From: Cellulomonas chengniuliangii
Lineage (GTDB): Bacteria > Actinomycetota > Actinomycetes > Actinomycetales > Cellulomonadaceae
DNA: 64,000 nt
NCBI RefSeq assembly: GCF_024508335.1
Contig: NZ_CP101988.1
Location: 1,240,001-1,304,000 of the forward strand
Reading direction: 5' to 3'
In this document: piece after piece, positions 17,737 through 25,964 of the stretch
How positions within the stretch are numbered: the first letter of the stretch is position 1
Layout of the letters: each line of letters begins with the position of its first letter
Position numbers and translations under genes: made by a program
The notes under the pieces: generated by a model
Seen by the model: only the letters and a program-made list of their open reading frames with translations
Told to the model about the DNA's origin: nothing
Database searches by the model: none

Positions 17737-19062
17737 ATGACCACGATCGCTGACCGCGTGCGCCAGGCCAGGCTCGCCGCGGGACTCTCGCAGACCGCGC
17801 TCGCAGGGGACGCGTTCTCGCCGAGCTACATCTCGCTGATCGAGGCCGGGCGTCGAGAACCCACCGACGCCGCGCTCGCCGTCCTGGCCTCCAGGCTCGG
17901 CTCCACGGTCGAGTATCTCAAGCATGGGGACGACGGCCCCAACGAGGCGCGGACCAAGCTCGAGATCGACTACGCCAAGCTCGAGCTCACGTCCGGCGAG
18001 CCGACGGCTGCCAGGGCGCGGCTCTCGCGGCTCGACCTCGCCACCGTCACGCAGGCGCTCCGGGTGGACGGGCTGCTGACCCTCGCGCGCGCCCACGAGT
18101 CGCTCGGCCAGCTCGAGGAGGCCGTGGCGATCCTCGAGCCGCTGCTCGCCGACGCCCGGGCCCGCGGGCACCACATGGACGCCGCGGTCGTGGCCACCGG
18201 GCTCGTCGCGTCCTACCTGGAGGCCGGCGACCTGCACCGTGCCGTCGAAGTCGGCGAGCGCACGCTGCGCGACCTCGACGGGGCGGCGCTCACCGGGTCC
18301 GACGAGTACCTGCGGCTCGCGTCCACGGTCCTCTGGGCCTACGTCGAGCGCGGGGACCTGCTCTACGCCACGCACCGCGCCGCCGAGCTGATCCGGCAGG
18401 CCGAGGAGATCGGCAGCCCGCGAGGGAGGGGCAGCGTCTACTGGAACGCCGCCGTGGTCGCCGAGCACCGCCGCGACTACGAGCTCGCCCAGCGGTACAC
18501 CCAGCGGGCCCTCGCGCTGCTCGGCGAGGGTGAGAGTGGTCGCGACCTTCCGCGGCTCCGGCTGAACTACGCGTGGCTGCTGCTCCGCAGCGAGCCCGCG
18601 GAGCCGCACGAGGCGCTGCTCCAACTCGACCGGGCCATCCCCGAGCTGATCGCCGGGGGCTCCGAGATCGAGCTCTCCCGCGTGGACGTCGAGCGATCGC
18701 GCGCGCACCTCCTGCTCGAGGACCCGGTGCTCGCCGAGGCGTGCGCCCGGGACGCGATCGCGCGGCTGGGCGACCAGCCGCGGCTCGAGACCGCGGTCGC
18801 CCAGCTCGCGCTGGGGGATGCGCTCTACGCCCGGGAGGACGTCGCGGGGGCGACGCGGGCGTACCGATGGGCCGCGGACATGCTCGGCATGATGTCCGCG
18901 AACCGCAAATCGGCTGCGGCCTGGCGCGAGCTGGGCGACCGCTTCATGGGCAACGGGGACGTCGCGGGTGCAGCCAACGCCTTCGACCGCGCGCTCCGTG
19001 AGGCGGGCATCAGGCCCGCCGTTCCAGCTGTCCTGCGGGAGGTGTGGAACGCGGGGGTGTGA
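17737..19062 (+). CDS. XRE-family HTH regulator with TPR domain (RRNPP-like)
   Basis: 441 residues. The N-terminal Cro/C1-type HTH spans residues 5-62 (VRQARLAAGLSQTALAG, then FSPSYISLIEAGRREPTDAA). From about residue 65 to 430 the protein is helical TPR-like repeats (for example TLARAHESLGQLEEAVAILE and YELAQRYTQRALALL). This build is that of peptide-responsive RRNPP regulators such as PlcR and Rgg, where the TPR superhelix binds a short re-imported peptide. The secreted-peptide gene lies immediately upstream on the same strand. The promoter has a GTCAC-N7-GTGAC palindrome. A shared 3' hairpin separates it from rpsT. Peptide binding is inference from architecture; TPR regulators of other function exist in actinobacteria. 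Confidence 0.85.
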   Translation: MTTIADRVRQARLAAGLSQTALAGDAFSPSYISLIEAGRREPTDAALAVLASRLGSTVEYLKHGDDGPNEARTKLEIDYAKLELTSGEPTAARARLSRLDLATVTQALRVDGLLTLARAHESLGQLEEAVAILEPLLADARARGHHMDAAVVATGLVASYLEAGDLHRAVEVGERTLRDLDGAALTGSDEYLRLASTVLWAYVERGDLLYATHRAAELIRQAEEIGSPRGRGSVYWNAAVVAEHRRDYELAQRYTQRALALLGEGESGRDLPRLRLNYAWLLLRSEPAEPHEALLQLDRAIPELIAGGSEIELSRVDVERSRAHLLLEDPVLAEACARDAIARLGDQPRLETAVAQLALGDALYAREDVAGATRAYRWAADMLGMMSANRKSAAAWRELGDRFMGNGDVAGAANAFDRALREAGIRPAVPAVLREVWNAGV

Positions 19063-19084
19063 GCCCAGCGACCGCCGGACATGG

Positions 19085-19120
19085 CGAAGGCGTCACCCCG
19101 CAGGGGGGGTGACGCCTTCG
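19085..19120. terminator. Bidirectional terminator between the regulator and rpsT
   Basis: CGAAGGCGTCACCCC and its perfect complement make a 15-bp stem around a 6-nt loop. It lies 22 nt after the HTH-TPR stop and 17 nt beyond the rpsT stop, so it can serve both convergent transcripts; TTGGTCCT follows on the plus side. Confidence 0.88.
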
Positions 19121-19137
19121 TTGGTCCTAGGGGCTCG

Positions 19138-19398
19138 TCAGAGAGACGAGACCGCCTTCGCCAGCGCGGACTTCTTGTTGGCGGCCTGGTTGGCGTGGAT
19201 CACGCCCTTCGAGACAGCCTTGTCGAGCTTGCGCGACGCGGAGACGAGGGCGACCGAGGCGGCCTCCTTGTCGCCGCCGGCGACGGCCTCGCGGACGCGA
19301 CGGATGTGCGTCTTGAGCTCCGACTTGACGGCCTTGTTACGCAGGCGCGCCTTCTCGTTGGTGCCGATGCGCTTGATCTGAGACTTGATGTTCGCCAC
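19138..19398 (-). CDS. rpsT: 30S ribosomal protein S20
   Basis: 86-residue S20, which binds 16S rRNA in the body of the small subunit. The whole sequence is typical: [20 protein letters not shown] at the start, then [14 protein letters not shown] and the C-terminal [16 protein letters not shown]. The GTG at 19398 gives the standard start; the upstream-open frame is not S20-like. AGAAAG 8 nt upstream is a weak ribosome site. It stands alone and is opposite in direction to holA, which it usually neighbours. Confidence 0.96.
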   Translation of the reverse strand: MANIKSQIKRIGTNEKARLRNKAVKSELKTHIRRVREAVAGGDKEAASVALVSASRKLDKAVSKGVIHANQAANKKSALAKAVSSL

Positions 19399-19560
19399 GT
19401 GAGGACTTTCTGGTGTGTTCGCCTGAGCGATCGATGAGGTCGTAGAGGGCTTGTCCAGCACCGGGACTTGGGCGTGGGGATACCCGCGGAGAGGCACTGG
19501 ACGAGTGCCCGCCGACCTGGGCGGACACGCGACTGCCCATCCTAGCAGTCGAACCACACG

Positions 19561-20109
19561 TCACAAGGCGCGCACCACGCGGTCGAAGACGGCGCGGTCC
19601 AGCACGGCGCCCTCGCGCCGCACCGCTGCGGGGTCGATGCGCAGGACGCGGTCCAGCCGCACCTCGCTGGGCCGTCCCCGCGCGTCCCAGGCCCCTGCCC
19701 CGATGTCGACCCACCGGCGTCCATGCCGGGCCTCGTCGGCCGCGTCCAGGTCGTGGTCCTTGCTGGTGAGCATGAGGCCCAGCAGCCAGCGCCCGTCCCG
19801 GGCGATCACGAGCACAGGCCGGTCCTTGCCGCGCGAGGGGTCGTCCTCGTACGCGACCCAGGTCCAGACGACCTCGCCGGGGTCCGCGTCGCCGTCGAGC
19901 CGGGGGGTGTACTCGGCGCGGACCGGGCCGGTGTGGTCGCCGGGCGCGGTCCACGCCGTCGCGGTGGGCTGGCGCGGGGCGGGCTGGCGCGGGGCGGGCT
20001 GGCGTGCGGCGGGCTGCGCGGCGCGTCCGCGCTCGGGCCTGGCGCGGACGCTCGCGTCGGCGCGACGCAGCACCGCGCGGATCGCCCGTCCCCACCGTCC
20101 GCTGGCCAC
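19561..20109 (-). CDS. PemK/MazF-like protein, orphan
   Basis: 182 residues. The C-terminal 120 residues resemble the actinobacterial PemK/MazF-like fold: PGEVVWTWVAYEDDPSRGKD, RPVLVIARDG, then LMLTSKDHD and SEVRLDRVLRIDPAAVRR. The N-terminal 55 residues are Arg/Ala/Pro-rich and include a PARQPAPRQPAPRQP repeat. The GTG at 20109 is chosen because TAGGGT lies exactly 6 nt upstream. No antitoxin gene precedes it, so a toxin-antitoxin role is doubtful; chromosomal members of this group may have a housekeeping RNA-related role. Function is unproven. Confidence 0.68.
   Translation of the reverse strand: MASGRWGRAIRAVLRRADASVRARPERGRAAQPAARQPAPRQPAPRQPTATAWTAPGDHTGPVRAEYTPRLDGDADPGEVVWTWVAYEDDPSRGKDRPVLVIARDGRWLLGLMLTSKDHDLDAADEARHGRRWVDIGAGAWDARGRPSEVRLDRVLRIDPAAVRREGAVLDRAVFDRVVRAL
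19966..20010. repeat. 15-bp tandem repeat inside the PemK-like gene
   Basis: Three units of GGGCTGGCGCGGGGC (the third with two changes) in tandem, encoding the PARQP repeat on the minus strand. The unit length is a multiple of three, so copy changes keep the frame. Confidence 0.85.
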
Positions 20110-20115
20110 CCGCAC

Positions 20116-20121
20116 ACCCTA
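20116..20121 (-). promoter_or_regulatory. -10 element of the PemK-like gene
   Basis: TAGGGT on the minus strand, 6 nt before the GTG at 20109; there is no Shine-Dalgarno. It supports the 20109 start over the GTG at 20115. Confidence 0.45.
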
Positions 20122-20261
20122 CGGCGGCTCTCGCGCGCGGGGCGGGGAGTCCCGCGCGCTGTCGCGGCTGCGGCGCGCGGCGAAGGGCTCGATCGGGGAG
20201 CGGGAGGCGCGAAGCGGGGGCGCAGGGTGCGCCATGTCACACACCCGACATCTGACCGCGG

Positions 20262-20267
20262 TAGGTT
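20262..20267 (+). promoter_or_regulatory. -10 element of the ATP-grasp gene
   Basis: TAGGTT lies 6 nt before the ATG at 20274, the leaderless spacing common in this window. It would drive the ATP-grasp/alpha-E/transglutaminase operon. Confidence 0.5.
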
Positions 20268-20273
20268 CCGGAC

Positions 20274-21875
20274 ATGGCGGACCTGTTCGACGACTACCCG
20301 GCCGGCCCCGCCTGGGACGAGATGCTCGACCGGGGCGGCGAGGTGCGCCCCGCCTACGGGAACGTGCACTCGGCCCTGGCGCAGCTCTCGGCCGAGGACC
20401 TGCGCGCCCGCGCCGAGGCGCTCGCCCGCTCCTACCTCGCCGAGGGGGTCACGTTCGACCTCGCCGGGGAGGAGCGCCCCTTCCCGCTCGACGTCGCGCC
20501 CCGGGTGCTCACCAGCCAGGAGTGGGACCAGGTGGCGCCCGGCGTCGCCCAGCGGGTCCGGGCGCTCGAGGCGTTCCTCGCCGATGTCTACGGGCCGCAG
20601 AAGGCGGTGGCCGACGGCGTGGTCCCACGAGGGCTGATCGTCTCCTCGACGCACTTCCATCGCGCCGCCCGCGGGATACAGCCGCCCAACGGCGTGCGCG
20701 TGCACGTCTCCGGGATCGACCTGATCCGCGACGAGGCGGGCGTGTTCCGGGTCCTCGAGGACAACGTGCGCGTGCCCAGCGGGGTCAGCTACGTGCTGTC
20801 CAACCGCCGGGCCATGACGCGGACCTTCCCCGAGCTGTTCGCGACGCTGCGCATCCGCCCGGTGCAGGACTACCCGCGGCGCCTGCTCTCGGCGTTGACG
20901 GCCGCGGCGCCGGCCGGGGTGGACGACCCGACGGTCGTGGTCCTCACGCCCGGCGTGCACAACAGCGCGTACTTCGAGCACTCGTTGCTGGCGCGCACGA
21001 TGGGCGTCGAGCTGGTCGAGGGCCGCGACCTGTTCTGCGCGGGCGGGCGGGTGTGGATGCGGACCACGAAGGGGCGCCGGCGCGTCGACGTCGTGTACCG
21101 GCGGGTCGACGACGACTACCTCGACCCGGTCGCGTTCCGCTCCGACTCCCTGCTCGGCAGCCCTGGCCTCATGACCTGCGCGCGCGCAGGCACGGTGACC
21201 ATCGCGAACGCCGTGGGGAACGGCGTCGCCGACGACAAGCTGGTCTACACCTACCTGCCCGACCTGATCCGCTACCACCTCGGCGAGGAGCCGCTGCTCG
21301 CGAACGTCGACACCTGGCGCCTCGAGGAGCCCGGCGCCCTCGAGGAGGTGCTCGACCGGCTTGACGAGCTGGTGGTCAAGCCCGTGGACGGCTCGGGCGG
21401 CAAGGGCCTGGTGGTCGGCCCGCAGGCGAGCCGCCGCGAGCTCGACGAGCTGCGCGCCCGGCTCATCGCGGACCCCCGGGGCTGGATCGCGCAGCCGGTG
21501 GTGCAGCTCTCGACAGTGCCCACCCTGGTCGGCGACAGCCTGCGCCCCCGGCACGTGGACCTGCGCCCGTTCGCGGTGAACGACGGCGAGCAGGTGTGGG
21601 TGCTGCCCGGCGGGCTCACCCGGGTCGCGCTGCCGGAGGGGCAGCTGGTGGTGAACAGCTCCCAGGGCGGCGGGTCGAAGGACACCTGGGTGCTCGGCGA
21701 CGCGGCCGCCCGCCGCGGGAGGCCGAGCGAGCGCCCGGCGCCGGCCACGCCGCAGGCGCAGGCGTCCTCCCCGGTGCCGATCGACGCCAACCCCACCGAC
21801 GACCTCCGTGCGCAGGCGAGCCAGCAGCAGCAGGCCCTCGCCTCGCCCCCGGCCACCCAGGAGGCGCCGTGCTGA
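20274..21875 (+). CDS. Circularly permuted ATP-grasp type 2 protein
   Basis: 533-residue member of the circularly permuted ATP-grasp family (DUF404/DUF407). Recognisable stretches are PLDVAPRVLTSQEWDQVAPG, GVRVHVSGIDLIRDEAG, RVLEDNVRVPSGVSYVLSNR, and the nucleotide-binding part ELVVKPVDGSGGKGLVVGP with RHVDLRPFAV. The last about 60 residues are a Pro/Gln/Ala-rich tail outside the family domain. These enzymes probably form an amide or peptide-like bond using ATP; the substrate is unknown. It is the first gene of a three-gene operon with an alpha-E protein and a transglutaminase, a set known from comparative genomics to occur together and often beside an Anbu proteasome subunit, which is not seen here. 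Confidence 0.88.
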   Translation: MADLFDDYPAGPAWDEMLDRGGEVRPAYGNVHSALAQLSAEDLRARAEALARSYLAEGVTFDLAGEERPFPLDVAPRVLTSQEWDQVAPGVAQRVRALEAFLADVYGPQKAVADGVVPRGLIVSSTHFHRAARGIQPPNGVRVHVSGIDLIRDEAGVFRVLEDNVRVPSGVSYVLSNRRAMTRTFPELFATLRIRPVQDYPRRLLSALTAAAPAGVDDPTVVVLTPGVHNSAYFEHSLLARTMGVELVEGRDLFCAGGRVWMRTTKGRRRVDVVYRRVDDDYLDPVAFRSDSLLGSPGLMTCARAGTVTIANAVGNGVADDKLVYTYLPDLIRYHLGEEPLLANVDTWRLEEPGALEEVLDRLDELVVKPVDGSGGKGLVVGPQASRRELDELRARLIADPRGWIAQPVVQLSTVPTLVGDSLRPRHVDLRPFAVNDGEQVWVLPGGLTRVALPEGQLVVNSSQGGGSKDTWVLGDAAARRGRPSERPAPATPQAQASSPVPIDANPTDDLRAQASQQQQALASPPATQEAPC

Positions 21876-22798
21876 GCCGGATCGCCGAGTCGCTCTTCTG
21901 GATCGGCCGGTACGTCGAGCGCGCGGACGACACCGCGCGGCTGCTGGACGTGCACCTGCAGAACCTGCTCGAGGACCCGTGGTCCGAGGAGGACCTGGCG
22001 TGCCGCTCCCTGCTGTCCGTGATGGACCGCACCGACTTCCCCGCCGAGGTGCGGGTCGGCCGCGAGCTGGTGCTCGACGTGCTGGCCTACGACCGCCGCG
22101 CGCCCGCCTCGATCGCCGGGGCGCTGACAGCGGCCCGGGAGAACGCCCGCCGGGCGCGCGAGACGGTGTCCACGGAACTGTGGGAGTGCCTCAACACCAC
22201 CTGGAACCAGCTCCCGGCCCAGGTGCGGCCCGGCCGGCCGCACGACTACTTCACCTGGGTGCGGGAGCGCGCGGCAATCGTGGCGGGGCTCGTCGACTCG
22301 GTCACCTCCCGGGACGACACCTGGCAGTTCATGGTGCTGGGACGCTCCCTCGAGCGCGCGGACATGACCGCCCGGCTGCTGACCACGCGCGCGCTGGCCG
22401 GGGCGTCAGGCCCGGGGTGGACCACGCTGCTGCGCTCCTGCGGCGCCCACGAGGCGTACCTGCGCACCTACCGGGGCATCGCCTCCGACGAGCGGGCCGC
22501 GGGCTTCCTGCTGCTCGACAGGCTGTTCCCCCGATCGGTGGTGCACGCGCTCGGCCAGGCCGAGGCCTGCCTGGCGGCGCTCGAGCCGGTGGCCGACCGC
22601 TCGGCCGTGGAGGACGCGCGCCGGCACCTGGGGTTGGCGCGCACCAGCCTGGAGTACCGCCCGCTGCTCGAGGTGCTCGACGGGCTGCCCATGGAGATGG
22701 AGCGCGTGCAGCGCGCCTGCTCGGCGGCGAGCGACGCGATCCGTGGCCGGTACTTCCCGACCGGCCACCTGACGACCTGGGTGGGTGAGGCGCTGTGA
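21869..22798 (+). CDS. Alpha-E domain protein (DUF403)
   Basis: 309-residue all-helical alpha-E family protein. The N-terminus LSRIAESLFWIGRYVERADD and the internal DDTWQFMVLGRSLERADMTAR and LDGLPMEMERV stretches are characteristic. The GTG start lies 4 nt after CAGGAGG and overlaps the ATP-grasp stop by 7 nt; the next gene overlaps its stop by 4 nt. The biochemical role is not known. Its invariant presence with the ATP-grasp and transglutaminase proteins suggests they act on one substrate, perhaps a peptide tag. Confidence 0.9.
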   Translation: MLSRIAESLFWIGRYVERADDTARLLDVHLQNLLEDPWSEEDLACRSLLSVMDRTDFPAEVRVGRELVLDVLAYDRRAPASIAGALTAARENARRARETVSTELWECLNTTWNQLPAQVRPGRPHDYFTWVRERAAIVAGLVDSVTSRDDTWQFMVLGRSLERADMTARLLTTRALAGASGPGWTTLLRSCGAHEAYLRTYRGIASDERAAGFLLLDRLFPRSVVHALGQAEACLAALEPVADRSAVEDARRHLGLARTSLEYRPLLEVLDGLPMEMERVQRACSAASDAIRGRYFPTGHLTTWVGEAL

Positions 22799-23634
22799 GC
22801 CGGCTGCACGTGGTGCACACGACGTCGTTCCACTACGCGTCCCCGGTCACGGCCTCGTACAACGAGGCGCGGATGACGCCGCTGTCGCAGCCGGGCCAGG
22901 CCGTGCTGGAGTCCCGGCTCGACGTCTCGCCCATGACCTGGTCCCACGACTACCGCGACTACTGGGGGACGGCGGTGACCGCCTTCGAGGTGCTCGTGCC
23001 GCACGAGTCGCTGCAGCTCACGGCCGAGCACCGCATCGAGGTCACGGACCGGCCCGCGCCGCGCCCGCCGTGCTCGTGGGACACGCTGGCCAGCGCGGAG
23101 CTGCGGGACCAGCTCGCCGAGTTCCTCGCCGACACCACGACGACGGCCGCGCCCGCCGAGGTCGCCGAGCTCGCGGCCCGGGCCAGGCACGGCCGTGAGC
23201 CGCTCGACGCGGCCGCGGCGATCTGCGACCTGCTGCGGTCGGAGGTCGAGTACGTGCCCGGCACGACGTCCGCCCACACGCCGGCCAGCGAGGCCTGGGC
23301 GGCGCGGAGCGGCGTGTGCCAGGACATGGCACACCTCGCGGCGGGGGCGCTGCGCAGCGTCGGGCTGCCCGCGCGGTACGTCTCGGGCTACCTGTACCCC
23401 CGCGGGGACGGCGCCGTCGGCGAGACCCTGGTGGGGGAGTCCCACGCGTGGATCGAGTGGTGGGCGGGTGACTGGCACCCCTACGACCCGACCAACCGCA
23501 CCCGCGCGGGCCAGCACCACGTGGTGCTGGCGAGGGGGCGCTCGTACGACGACGTGCCGCCGCTGCGGGGGATCTACGCCGGCGCCAGCACGCAGGACCT
23601 GGACGTGCGGGTGCGGATCACACGCGAGTCCTGA
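22795..23634 (+). CDS. Transglutaminase-like cysteine protease/peptidase, active-site residues intact
   Basis: 279-residue transglutaminase-like protein with an N-terminal beta-rich domain (LHVVHTTSFHYASPVTASYN) and a C-terminal papain-like core. The triad is present: Cys175 (SGVCQDMAH), His217 (SHAWIEW) and Asp231 (YDPTN). No signal peptide is seen, so it is probably cytoplasmic and hydrolyses or forms an amide bond. It completes the ATP-grasp/alpha-E operon. Its 3' end overlaps the end of the convergent GGDEF-EAL gene by 17 nt. Confidence 0.9.
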   Translation: MSRLHVVHTTSFHYASPVTASYNEARMTPLSQPGQAVLESRLDVSPMTWSHDYRDYWGTAVTAFEVLVPHESLQLTAEHRIEVTDRPAPRPPCSWDTLASAELRDQLAEFLADTTTTAAPAEVAELAARARHGREPLDAAAAICDLLRSEVEYVPGTTSAHTPASEAWAARSGVCQDMAHLAAGALRSVGLPARYVSGYLYPRGDGAVGETLVGESHAWIEWWAGDWHPYDPTNRTRAGQHHVVLARGRSYDDVPPLRGIYAGASTQDLDVRVRITRES

Positions 23635-25801
23635 GTGCCCGGCGGGTGCCGGGCACGGTCGGCGGGTGGCCCGGCGACGTCAGGTCCAGCGCGTGCTCCG
23701 GCTCGGGATGGCCGAACAGCCACCCCTGCCCGTGCGTCCAGCCGTGCGCGAGGGCCAGCTGGCGCTGGTCCTCCGTCTCGATCCCCTCGACGACCCCGTG
23801 GCTCGACAACGAGTCGACCAGGGCCGCGATCGCGGTGCTGATCCGGTCGCAGGCGCCGTTGTCGCCGAGCCGCATCGTGAACGAGCGGTCGAGCTTGAGC
23901 CCGCGGATGGGGGCGGACAGCACCGACGACAGAGCGGAGTACCCCGTGCCGAAGTCGTCGAGGACGAGCACCACGCCCAGCTCGGTGAGCATGTCCAGGT
24001 CGGCGCGCGCCAGGTCCGTGGCCTGCAGCACCCCGCTCTCGGTGATCTCGATGCCCAGGCGCTCGCCGGAGACCCCCGTCGCCGCGAGGACGTCGGCGAC
24101 GGTCTGGGCCAGCCCGCGAGAACCGCTCCCGCCATCGTCCCTGCGCCCGATCTGCCGCGGCGAGACGTTGACGTACACCCGGCCGGGGAGCTCGGGATGG
24201 CGGGCGAGGAACGCCACGGCCTCCTCGATGACCCAGGCGCCAAGCCCGACGATCAGGTCGGTGTCCTCGCACACCTGGATGAACTCGCCCGGGAGCAGCA
24301 GCCCGCGCTCGCGGTGCTGCCACCGCACGAGGGCCTCGTGCGCGATGACCTCGCTGGTGGAGAGGTCGACGATGGGCTGGTAGTGCAGCACGAAGTCTCC
24401 GCGCTGCACGGCGCCGCGCAGCTCTGCCTCCACGGAGATGCGGTGGAGCGCCTCGCGCCGGTACTCGTCCTGGTACACCTCCCAGCGGGAGCGGCCGGAC
24501 TGCTTGGCCACGTACAGGGCGGTGTCGGCGTCGCGCAGCACCCGTTCGGCGTCGCGTGAGCCGTCATTGACGGTCAGCCCGGCGCTGAGGCGCGGGACCA
24601 CGTCGTGCCCGCCCACATGGACCGGCGCGTGGACCACGGCGAGCACCGCGTCGAGCAGCTCGCCGGCATGCTCGGCGGAGGTCACCTTCTCGAAGACGAT
24701 GACGAACTCGTCGCCGCCCACCCGGGCCACGGTGTCCCCGGGACGGATGGCCGAGCGCAGCCGGTCGGCGACCACCCGGAGCAGCAGGTCGCCCGCGTCG
24801 TGGCCGAGCGAGTCGTTGACCCGCTTGAAGTCGTCGAGGTCCGCGAAGACGACCGCGACGTGGCCGGGCGCGTGCGCGTGCTGCTGCAGCGCGTGCGCGA
24901 GCCTGTCGAGCAGCAGGCGCCGGTTGGCGAGCCCGGTGAGGTGGTCGTACAGCGCGCGCCACTCGAGCAGGTCCTGCGCGCGGCGCATCTCGGTGACGTC
25001 CTCGATCTGGTGCCACAGGTGCAACGGCTTCCCGGAGGGGTCGCGCACCACGGTGACGGTGAGGCGGGTGTGCAGCAGCGTGCCGGTGCCCGTGATGAAG
25101 CGGCGGCCCATGGTCGCGGACGTGGGCCCGCCGGCGGCGCCCTCCAGCAGCCGGGCGATCTCCGCCCGCCCCTGCTCGCGGTCCTCGGGGTGGGCCAGGT
25201 CGTCGAGCGGGCGGCTGAGCAGCTCGGCGTGGGTCATCACGAAGGAGCGGGCGAGCGCGGCGTTGGCGCGGATCACCCGGCCGTCGAGGTCGACGAGCGC
25301 CATCCCGATCGCCGCGTCCTCGAAGGTCACCCGGACCATGTCGGCGTGCATGGCGAGGGCGCGGGCCTGAACGACCTCCGGGCCGGCGTCGTCGACCGTC
25401 ACCAGGAGCGCGGCGTCCTGCGTGGGCTGCTCGAGCGGCGTCGCGGTGACCCGGAGCCAGGAGGGGTCGGCCTCGGCGCGTCCGAGGCCGACGACGGCGC
25501 TCGCGGGGACGCCGGTGCGCAGGGCGGAGGCGGCAGGCAGCTCGTCCCAGGAGATCGCCACGCCATCAGGGGACCAGGGCTCGAGGTCGGGCTCCCCGAG
25601 GACGACGGCGCCGAGGTCGGTCGAGGCGTCGCCGAGCAGGTCGCGGGCCGCGGCGTTGGCGCTCAGCACCGCGCCGTCGGCCCCGACGAGGAGCACTCCC
25701 TGTGGCAGCACGTCGGCGAGGTCGGAGGTCAGCGTCAGCCGGGCCGCGAGGGGGGAGCTGGGGGCGTCTCGGGCCACCGGATGCTCGTCCTGAGGGGTCA
25801 C
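23618..25801 (-). CDS. PAS-GGDEF-EAL cyclic-di-GMP protein
   Basis: 727 residues, bifunctional in layout. Two PAS-like regions come first (about 25-140 and 155-285, the second ending LHLWHQIEDVTEMRRAQDLL), then GGDEF (DHLTGLANRR, DLDDFKRVNDSLGH, VARVGGDEFVIV) and EAL (AHEALVRWQH, ITESGVL, LDDFGTGYSAL, LKLDRSF, VEGIET). Both signature motifs are intact, so it could both make and degrade c-di-GMP under control of the PAS sensors. No membrane segment is seen. The GTG at 25801 is chosen because longer frames run into lepA; GATACG lies 6 nt upstream as a possible -10. Confidence 0.9.
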   Translation of the reverse strand: MTPQDEHPVARDAPSSPLAARLTLTSDLADVLPQGVLLVGADGAVLSANAAARDLLGDASTDLGAVVLGEPDLEPWSPDGVAISWDELPAASALRTGVPASAVVGLGRAEADPSWLRVTATPLEQPTQDAALLVTVDDAGPEVVQARALAMHADMVRVTFEDAAIGMALVDLDGRVIRANAALARSFVMTHAELLSRPLDDLAHPEDREQGRAEIARLLEGAAGGPTSATMGRRFITGTGTLLHTRLTVTVVRDPSGKPLHLWHQIEDVTEMRRAQDLLEWRALYDHLTGLANRRLLLDRLAHALQQHAHAPGHVAVVFADLDDFKRVNDSLGHDAGDLLLRVVADRLRSAIRPGDTVARVGGDEFVIVFEKVTSAEHAGELLDAVLAVVHAPVHVGGHDVVPRLSAGLTVNDGSRDAERVLRDADTALYVAKQSGRSRWEVYQDEYRREALHRISVEAELRGAVQRGDFVLHYQPIVDLSTSEVIAHEALVRWQHRERGLLLPGEFIQVCEDTDLIVGLGAWVIEEAVAFLARHPELPGRVYVNVSPRQIGRRDDGGSGSRGLAQTVADVLAATGVSGERLGIEITESGVLQATDLARADLDMLTELGVVLVLDDFGTGYSALSSVLSAPIRGLKLDRSFTMRLGDNGACDRISTAIAALVDSLSSHGVVEGIETEDQRQLALAHGWTHGQGWLFGHPEPEHALDLTSPGHPPTVPGTRRALRTRV
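23635..23656 (+). terminator. Hairpin after the transglutaminase gene
   Basis: GTGCCCGGC-GGGT-GCCGGGCAC, a 9-bp perfect stem with a 4-nt loop, begins at the nucleotide after the stop codon. It lies inside the last codons of the convergent GGDEF-EAL gene. There is no U-tract. Confidence 0.6.
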
Positions 25802-25964
25802 CAGGTTCGTATCGGCCGTTCTGCCGCAGACATGAAGCCCGATTGCGAAGTCATCGAACCGGTTCGGCACCGGGCGTCGGGAGCGGGCGGGTCGGGCAGC
25901 CGCGCGCGCATGGGACGATGGGGGCAGCCGTCCCCTGCCCACACGAACCCGGAGCGCACACGTC

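Noticed and set aside
19561-20115. A type II toxin-antitoxin pair at the PemK-like gene.
   Set aside because: No antitoxin-like small gene is found on either side; the neighbours are rpsT and the ATP-grasp gene.
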